Shown here: positions 57,340-64,000 of the stretch, piece after piece | Position numbering within the stretch: position 1 is the first letter of the stretch | Layout: each line of letters begins with the position of its first letter | Assembly (NCBI GenBank): GCA_963920765.1 | Contig: OY987244.1 | Span: 29,678,358 to 29,742,357, forward strand | Direction of reading: 5' to 3' | DNA length: 64,000 nucleotides | Origin: Ulota crispa | Lineage: Eukaryota; Streptophyta; Bryopsida; Orthotrichales; Orthotrichaceae | Program-made: the position numbers and the translations under genes | Notes under the pieces: model-generated | Told to the model about the DNA's origin: nothing | The model's input: the letters and a program-made list of their open reading frames with translations, nothing else | The model's database searches: none

Positions 57340-57754
57340 GGGAATTGATATGTGCACATCGGGGGTTGATACTTGCACACCCCCTTGGTAGGTAAATTGT
57401 AGATTTCTACCATCAAAAATATGAATTTGAGAATTTTTGAATTTAGATTTGGACTTAGAGACAATGGTTTATCTAGAACCATAAAAAAGTTTGCAATTGA
57501 ACAACACCCAATGAAAAAGCTTATCTTTTTTACAAAAAAAAGAGTAAAAGTAACACTTTTTCCACTAACTAAGCTTTTTCACTAAGTATTATTTAATTGC
57601 GACTTTTTTTATGGTTCTAGAGTAAACCATGGTCTCTTAATCCAAATCTAAATTCAAAATTCTCAAATTCAAATTTTTGATGGTAGAAATCTATAATTTA
57701 CCTCCAAGGGGGGTGTACAAATATCAACCCCCCAGTGTGCACATATCAATTCCC
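57340..57754. mobile_element. Foldback MITE, family F5 copy b
   Basis: It starts GGAATTGATATGTGCACATC and ends TGTGCACATATCAATTCCC. The long arms match F5a (TTTCTACCATCAAAAATATG / TTTTTGATGGTAGAAATCTA). The outer 30 bp form their own GTGCAC-containing palindrome. Confidence 0.9.
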
Positions 57755-57881
57755 AAATCTAATTGTAGCATATTATACTGTGAATATAAAGAGTATCCCA
57801 CACCATTTAGAAAAAAACCAATTGAAAATGGGAAATACCAGATTCTAGCTGGTGAAGTCAAAATTTCTCCCCAATCACTTC

Positions 57882-58283
57882 TAAGGTAGGAGGCTCAAAA
57901 AGCAACCCTTTAAAGGCTAATCTGCTTTTTCATAGTCTTCCCCATACTAGAAGATTTAAGAGTAATCTCCAGATAAAGAGAAATGGATGCTAAATGTAAC
58001 CCAATAATGTCTTTATTTTTTGAGGCATTATTGAATTGTTAATGAATTTTCAAAGTTTTTTGTAGTAGGTACCTATTTAGGATTCTAGATTTCTCATAAA
58101 CCGTCCGCCTGTAATGTATAAAGAGATTAGGTAAATCCAAGATTTGTGATTGGCTCTTGCAATAAAGGTCATATTTTCTTTTAAGACTAGGGAGGGTCCA
58201 TTCAAAAACCACCTCATATTCATTCTTGGGATACCTATGTGGCTCATTAACTAACAGGGTTGCTTTTCGAGTCTCCTACCTTA
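57882..58283. mobile_element. MITE, family F2 copy c
   Basis: It starts TAAGGTAGGAGGCTCAAAAA and ends TTTTCGAGTCTCCTACCTTA. The interior differs from copies a, b and d, so only the ends are conserved. Confidence 0.82.
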
Positions 58284-58888
58284 TAGAGTTTGAATTTGGG
58301 AATTTTGAATTCACATTTGGATTCATAAACTTTGAATTTGACTAAAATCACGGAAGAAATCAAAATTGAACAGCTCTAATAAGCTCAAGGTGAATTGACC
58401 TCCTCATTGTCCTTGCCTAGATGAATGGGGCCTTGCAGCTCTATGCATTGCACATCCGTGTTTTAGAGCCAAGGTGAAAATGTTTTGTAATGTTCAAGCA
58501 ATGGTAAATGTAATAATTTAACTCCTATTATTGGAGTGTTCAAATATATCTTCCGCTAAGGTTCTAGATTAAATGAAGGTCTTTGAATCCAAACATGAAG
58601 TAAAAATTTCCAGATTCAATCTCCTAATGGTAGTTTTTTGAACTCTTAAAACTTTTGAAATGTGAAAAAGCAAAAAAAATTCACCATGACCCCACAACCT
58701 CATAAAGTAATTGACAGAACTCTTGGCCCTAGTCATCCAAGAAGGGCAATGTGGGGGTCAATTTACCATGGCCCTCCTATGAAAAGACAGAGGTTATTAC
58801 TTTTACCATTATCTATAAACAAACATTTAGAATTTCCACCCTTCCCCACAAAATGGCATGCCATCTAACCCCAGCCAATGTACTCATG
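58284..58888. other. Spacer between two F2 MITEs
   Basis: AT-rich, with no gene recognised. A frame of 68 codons at 58,662-58,868 has no domain. Confidence 0.4.
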
Positions 58889-59211
58889 TAAGGTAGGAGG
58901 CTCTAATTTGGTGCAGGCTCTAATATGATGCACCTCCCCAAATGTACTCATTTTGTACATGCAATATTTAATAGCCATTCAACAATGTGTATGCAATGTA
59001 CATTTAAGCAGGTGCACCATTTTAGAGCCCTATTGCCTTTCCACTTTAACATCTCATAAGTAACTCCACAAAGTTCCAAAAACTATAAAACAACTTGAGT
59101 TAGATGCCAATTCTTCTTGTGAAAATTTACTGAAAATTATGTCAAGAAGTTTCACCTCCCTAATATTCAGTTTCAGCCCTTAGATGCTCCATTCATAAGC
59201 CTCCTACCTTA
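58889..59211. mobile_element. MITE, family F2 copy d
   Basis: It starts TAAGGTAGGAGGCTCTAATT and ends TTCATAAGCCTCCTACCTTA. The interior is close to copy b at 32,293. Confidence 0.85.
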
Positions 59212-59319
59212 CATAAGAAATTTGGCGCCGACTTTTCAATCTACAAGTGTATACAAGGTGATATTATGCGCCATGTAGGAATGTGCACCAAAGTTTGGGG
59301 AGTTTTTTGTTTCTTTCTT

Positions 59320-60221
59320 TTAACCCCTAAATGCCCAAAGGTGTTTTTCTTGTTTTTGGAAGGTATTTTTGAAGTTTTTGAATTTTCCGTGTAAGATCAT
59401 TATTAAACATCAAAACAAAATTGTAACCGTTGAATCTTGAACTTCAAGGAGTCTAGATGGAGCTATCCAAAAAAAACCCAAAATGGGCACACTGATGATA
59501 AAATATTTGTGATTCAATGATGATGAGCATATATTTTTTTGTTTTTTTTAGCCTCCTGAAACCTCTAATGTAAATTGGCAACTTTTGGATACAAAATTGG
59601 GAAGCAGCCACTTAGGATGCTTTAGTGTTTATTGGTGTTACTTCACAACTATTGGGCCCCCTTCCAAAATCATGACCATAGTTTCACAAATGAGCTTGCA
59701 GTGCAACTATCAAAGTGCGAACACCTAATATAAAGAAAAAATTTAGCTTCATCATTGACCAAAAATCAATTTGAATGAAAGAAAATTCAACAATGAATGA
59801 ATTCTAATTTCTTTAACAAAGATATTCCAATCAAAATTAGTCCAACAGCACTTTTAGATTTTATTAGATGTCAAAATTTCAGTAAAAGGGCCCTTACTGC
59901 CCAAGGGAGTGCCCAAAGGAAATCTTCATCTTTTGCTTAACTTGATGCCCGATTTTTCAAAGAGGCAACCTCTCATAGGCTCTATGACACTATTCATGAC
60001 ACTTTCATGACACAAAATGTATGCTTGCAATTAACCTCCCACCAAAAACAATTGGAACAAGATGAAAGAAGTTGAATTTGAACGGTGAAGCTAACTTCAA
60101 CTCACAACTTTTTCAAAAAAATTACCTAAAAACAATAAAATAAGTGCCTTCAACAAGGTTTCAAAGTTGCTTGAATTTTTTTGGACACCAAAATTTGGTG
60201 CCATATGCATTTAGAGGTTAA
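59320..60221. mobile_element. TTAA-CCCCTAA element (family N), 902 bp
   Basis: It starts TTAACCCCTAAATGCCCAAA and ends ATATGCATTTAGAGGTTAA. The interior is unrelated to families A, B, C and L. Confidence 0.8.
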
Positions 60222-60269
60222 CAAATGATTGAAGAAACAATGCAATGGTCACTTGGTAAGTGCAAGACC

Positions 60270-60520
60270 CCAGGCAAGAGAAGAAGGATGTTGCTGTTTT
60301 GTATACGGACTCCCAAGTTGTATACGGATGGGGTATTTGGATAGCACATGAACCCCATTGGAGTTGTAAGTTTCAAGCCAAGTCATAGACATACTAGTTG
60401 TCAACTAGGATTTTTTGGGAAATTTTTAACACTTGTCATATAGTCATTTCTTTAAGTACTAAATGGTTTTTATACATATACAAACAACACTTTTGGTAGG
60501 CAACATCCTTTAGGGGTTAA
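60270..60520. mobile_element. TTAA-CCCCTAA element, family B copy 2, inverted
   Basis: It ends GGTAGGCAACATCCTTTAGG then GGTTAA, the complement of the left end of B1. The TCATGTG..CCCAAATA and GTATACGGA motifs are shared. The left end has lost its TTAACCCC but keeps GAAGGATGTTG. Confidence 0.75.
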
Positions 60521-60630
60521 CTCTGGTCTCAAATATTGATGAAAATGAAGTTTTTGTTCAAAACGGTCTAACTTTGTAGGCCTCTTGGATATAGATGGCA
60601 AATTCTATCTTCAATACCATGGTATATTTT

Positions 60631-61189
60631 AGGAGAAATATTAAAATACCCCTCAAATTTTTCAAAATATCAAATATACCCCTGTATTATTAGTTAATAT
60701 CAAAAATACCCCTTACTTTGAGTAGGAACATCAATCATATCTCTACTTGTTTTTGAGAATATCATTGATACCCCTAGATTTTTGTGCCTTTTTACTGCAA
60801 ATTTTTTTAAATATTGAAATAACAACAAAAATTACTATATAATCACTACAATGGCTTTTATCACAAATGTAAACACCCTATATAAAGCTTAAAGAGCTTG
60901 CCTTCAAGATTTGGCTTGCATTCAGTTCACATCTAGTTTTTGTACTTCCCATTATCATCCAAGTATTTACAAAAATGCAAAAAGAGGCACAAGAGATTTA
61001 GGGAGAACTTTTATAACGCAAATGATACAAGGGTACATTTAATCTTTCATAATAATTGAGGGTCCCAAAGAACTAGGGGTATAATTGATTTTTGTATACA
61101 AAGTCAAGGGTGTTTTTAATATTTCAAGTAATAATGAGGGATATTTGATATTTTGAAAGAATTGAGGCGGAATTTTGATATTTTCCCTT
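60631..61189. mobile_element. MITE, family F3 copy b
   Basis: The arms carry repeated ATACCCCT / AGGGGTAT phrases ending in GATATTTTCCCT. The centre (AACACCCTATATAAAGCTTA) is the complement of the centre of the copy in SAL1 intron 4. Confidence 0.75.
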
Positions 61190-61242
61190 ATTTTAAAAGG
61201 AGTCTAGGTTGATGATGTCAGAGTAAACATCAGAGGTTTTCT

Positions 61243-62206
61243 TTAACTTGTAAAGTCCCAAGTGGACCTTTGAGGGCCAAGTGGGGTTTTGGGCATGTAC
61301 CTACAGCTAAACTGCTTTATGAGATTTTTTGAAACTTTTATTGAAGGTGGGGAATTCAAAGATCTACATATGCATTTAAATTTTCTTCATTCTAACATTT
61401 ATTGAAGAAGTTACACATGAATATCTGAAAAAATAGGAGAACCGGGCAACTCAAAAAAAAAACATTTTTTTGAATAAAAATTTGAAACTAGTTCTTCAGA
61501 TTTTTATATATATGGGAAGCTTTGAATCATTCAATTTTGACTGACAAGATGAAAGTTATGAGAAGTTTTAGTTTGCGGGTAGGTGTGGGACTTCCAAACC
61601 TCCATTTTTTTTGCCCCTTGTAAAATTTGGTGCTTTATTTTTTTGAGCTCTTTGTGTATTCATTTTTTGATTTTTTTTCCAAAGTTGTAATAGACTAAGA
61701 TTCCTTGGTTTTCACCATTTGGATCAAAGTAATTCAGATTTCTGAATTTTACATAAATCCTCCAATTTTGCCTAATGTATATGCAAAAGTCATGGCCTTA
61801 CGACATTGCAAGGTTTTACAAAGTATGATTCACACCTCCAATTCATTTGAAAATTCTCGCACACATTCCTAACTTGGTCTTCTACATAAGGAAAAAAAAA
61901 AAAAAAAAAAAAAAAAACCTTAGTTTAGTGTAGAGCAATTTTCTTGATTTAAGTGGTCAAAGGCTTTTAAAAATTTTGGACAGTAGGGAAAAAACACATT
62001 CTTTTCATTTCAAATGTCAATATCTCATTTCTCTACATCTAGAATGAGCTAATTTTTTCCCACAAATACCTCCCATAAATTAGGGTAAGATCTTATGATT
62101 AAATTTTCAAAAAGAACTTTTTTTTCCTACCATTCTAATTATTCCCCAAAAATGATAGTTTTCAATGGCTTTCACAGAAAAAAGGGCTTGGGCCATTTGG
62201 GGTTAA
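61243..62206. mobile_element. Family A copy 6
   Basis: It starts TTAACTTGTAAAGTCCCAAG (decayed) and ends GGGCCATTTGGGGTTAA. The body aligns with copies 1 and 3. It has a run of about 29 A at about 61,889-61,917 in place of a shorter A-run in the others. Confidence 0.82.
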
Positions 62207-62823
62207 CTCTCGCCGTGTCAGATGTCACTCTCTAGAGTTGGTTTCTTAACATTCTTTGCAATCTGACATCTTGATTAATTATGGCCTAGAGACCCATTGA
62301 CATAATATTTAGAGCCATGTTGATCGCCACGTTCATTATAGGAAAACTTGATAGATAATCTGTACCTTTAAACTAATTTGATGGATACCCTTGATTCTTT
62401 GGAAATTGTGGGGATATCCTTATAAAGGTTGGGTTTGAGAAGAAGGGATAATAATTGATACTCTTATTTCTTTCAAAAAAGTTGTATGCATGTGTGCATT
62501 GTAACAATCTGACGCGCGCTTGGTGCAACCAGAAGAAATGCTTCTTTTTCATAATTTTCCACATGTTAAGCATCTCAACGCTTGCTTGCACAAAGAATGC
62601 AACTTTGATATTGTGATGCTCAAGTGATAACGATGTGAAACGCCAACAAGAAAAATTTGACAATACTAAGGCCAAGGATGTAATTACCAAAATTCCTAGC
62701 AAATCCTCCCTTAAACTCTCTGCAATCTGTATATTCTCAAGGCTTTCCGTGCAATATTAAAAAACCAATAAAATTCATCAAAATAATATAAATTGTCGGG
62801 GTCTGTATCAAATTTATCTTTCA
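62207..62823. other. Spacer between family A copies
   Basis: No gene recognised. An antisense frame of 109 codons at 62,373-62,702 shows no domain. Confidence 0.4.
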
Positions 62824-63839
62824 TTAACTCCTAAAGGACCATTGTCCCTTTGGGAAACAGGATGGACTTCGGGAATGTACCTATGGCTAAACTACTTTGT
62901 GTGATTTTTTGAAACTTTTATTGAAACTGGGGAATTCAAAGATCTATGTGGGCATTTAATTTTTCTTCATTCCAACATTTGATGAAGAATTTATGCATTA
63001 ATTTATGAAAATTTGGGGAGGACTGCCCGTCATGACAGCCCAAAAACTTACTTAAAATTTCCTTTATTTTTTAAATAAAAATTTGAAATTGGTTCTTTGG
63101 ATTTTTTAATAAGTGAGAAGCTCTAATCATTCAATTTCAATCAATGAGATGAAAGTTATGAGGAGTTTTTGTTTGCGGGGCAGTTATGGATTCTCTACTC
63201 TAAAATAAACTTTGAAGTCTTTTTTTTTACTCAATTTTCAATATTTTGGAAAAAATTAAACTAATGGAAGTAGATTGATTATCACAACATTATGACCGTT
63301 GGGATTTGCATTTTTCATTTCAATAATTAAATCCTTAACAATATAGTGTTTTGACTCATTGTCTACCTCTTTATACTTACTATTTTTTCTCATGTGTTGT
63401 ATATTTCCAATTGATTTGAAAATTCTCCTACACATACCTAACTTAATCTCTTACATGGAAAAAAAAAAGCGCAACTTTGGGTAGAGCAAATGTTTTGTTA
63501 TAAGAGTGATCAAAGGCTTCTGAAATTTTTGGGACATGGAAAATAACTTTTTTTTCAATTTAGGTGTAAATATCTCACTCCTCTCCATCTGGAATGAGCT
63601 GACTTTTTCCCCACAAATACCTCTTGTAATCCGAAACAAGATCCTACGGTTGAATTTTCCAAAAAAACAAAAACAAAAACAAAAACAAAAACAAAAACAA
63701 AAACAAAAACAAAAACAAAAACAAAAACAAAAAAACAAAAAACAAAAAACAAAAAAAATTCTTTTTACTAAACCTCTTAGAAGTGGCAGTTTTTAGTGAT
63801 TTTCACAAAAAAAAATGGGCTTGGTCCTTTAGGGGTTAA
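62824..63839. mobile_element. Family A copy 7, with an expanded CAAAAA array
   Basis: It starts TTAACTCCTAAAGGACCATT and ends GGGCTTGGTCCTTTAGGGGTTAA. The body matches copies 1, 4 and 6. The A-run near the right end has become a hexamer array. Confidence 0.88.
63661..63757 (+). repeat. (CAAAAA)n hexamer microsatellite
   Basis: About 12 near-perfect CAAAAA units followed by variants with 5 or 6 A. It sits where other family A copies have a plain A-run, so it grew after insertion. Frames across it (Lys-Gln repeats) are artefacts. Confidence 0.95.
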
Positions 63840-64000
63840 AAAGGCAAAGGAGGGTACAAAGCAAAGAAAGGAAAAGGTCAGTGTGCTACAATGTGGTTTG
63901 CAAAACGACGGAGTATGCTTTGTGCGTCCATTCTTTGAACCATAACCGGCAATGTCAAATTTCTACTTATTTATAATATCCAGGGGTATGTTTGGTATTT
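63840..64000. other. Window edge, nothing recognised
   Basis: Short right flank. The last 20 bases (GGGGTATGTTTGGTATTT) resemble the start of an F3-type arm and may continue outside the window. Confidence 0.3.

Noticed and set aside
63536..63796. Lys-Gln repeat protein and antisense Phe-Cys repeat proteins
   Set aside because: Artefacts of the CAAAAA hexamer array.

Overview
This is nuclear DNA from a land plant. Three things point to it: split genes with GT..AG introns and plant-specific products, AT-rich intergenic DNA packed with small inverted-repeat transposons, and mitochondrial DNA fragments (NUMTs) of plant type. The inserted order trnE - rps12 - rps7, with trnG(GCC) and trnR(ACG) nearby, resembles the ancestral gene order kept in bryophytes and some lycophytes rather than that of flowering plants. 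I infer a seed-free plant, probably a bryophyte; the species cannot be fixed from the window.

Layout. (1) 1-5.3 kb: repeats only, mostly elements bounded by TTAA-CCCCTAA ends. (2) 5,369-11,484 (+): HCF136, a lumenal photosystem II assembly factor, nine exons, reconstructed in frame to 434 codons; intron 7 carries an antisense nad6 NUMT. (3) About 12.7-16.1 kb: a larger decayed NUMT with three tRNAs, rps12, rps7 and a group II intron domain V. (4) 23,679-17,935 (-): a SUD1/DOA10-type membrane E3 ubiquitin ligase, ten exons, with one unresolved base at the exon 3/4 junction. (5) 24.2-25.9 kb: MITEs. (6) 27,900-29,606 (+): a single-exon, very GC-rich DRIP-like RING/RAWUL E3 ligase. (7) 30-34.6 kb: repeats. 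(8) 39,178-34,617 (-): a SAL1-type 3'(2'),5'-bisphosphate nucleotidase, eight exons, 354 codons, with four introns holding transposons. (9) 39.4-64 kb: no gene recognised; a dense and partly nested set of non-autonomous DNA elements, including a 2.9-kb CACTA element with a 3-bp target duplication.

The four nuclear genes do not form a pathway or operon. HCF136 and SAL1 products are plausibly organellar, SUD1 is an ER membrane protein and the DRIP-like protein is probably nuclear. The least explained signal is a superfamily of at least eight unrelated interior sequences that all start TTAACCCCTAA and end TTAGGGGTTAA. Neighbouring copies share a single TTAA, one copy is nested in another, and one is a 750-bp foldback. 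This looks like a group of non-autonomous elements that target TTAA (piggyBac-like or new) and are moved by an enzyme encoded elsewhere.
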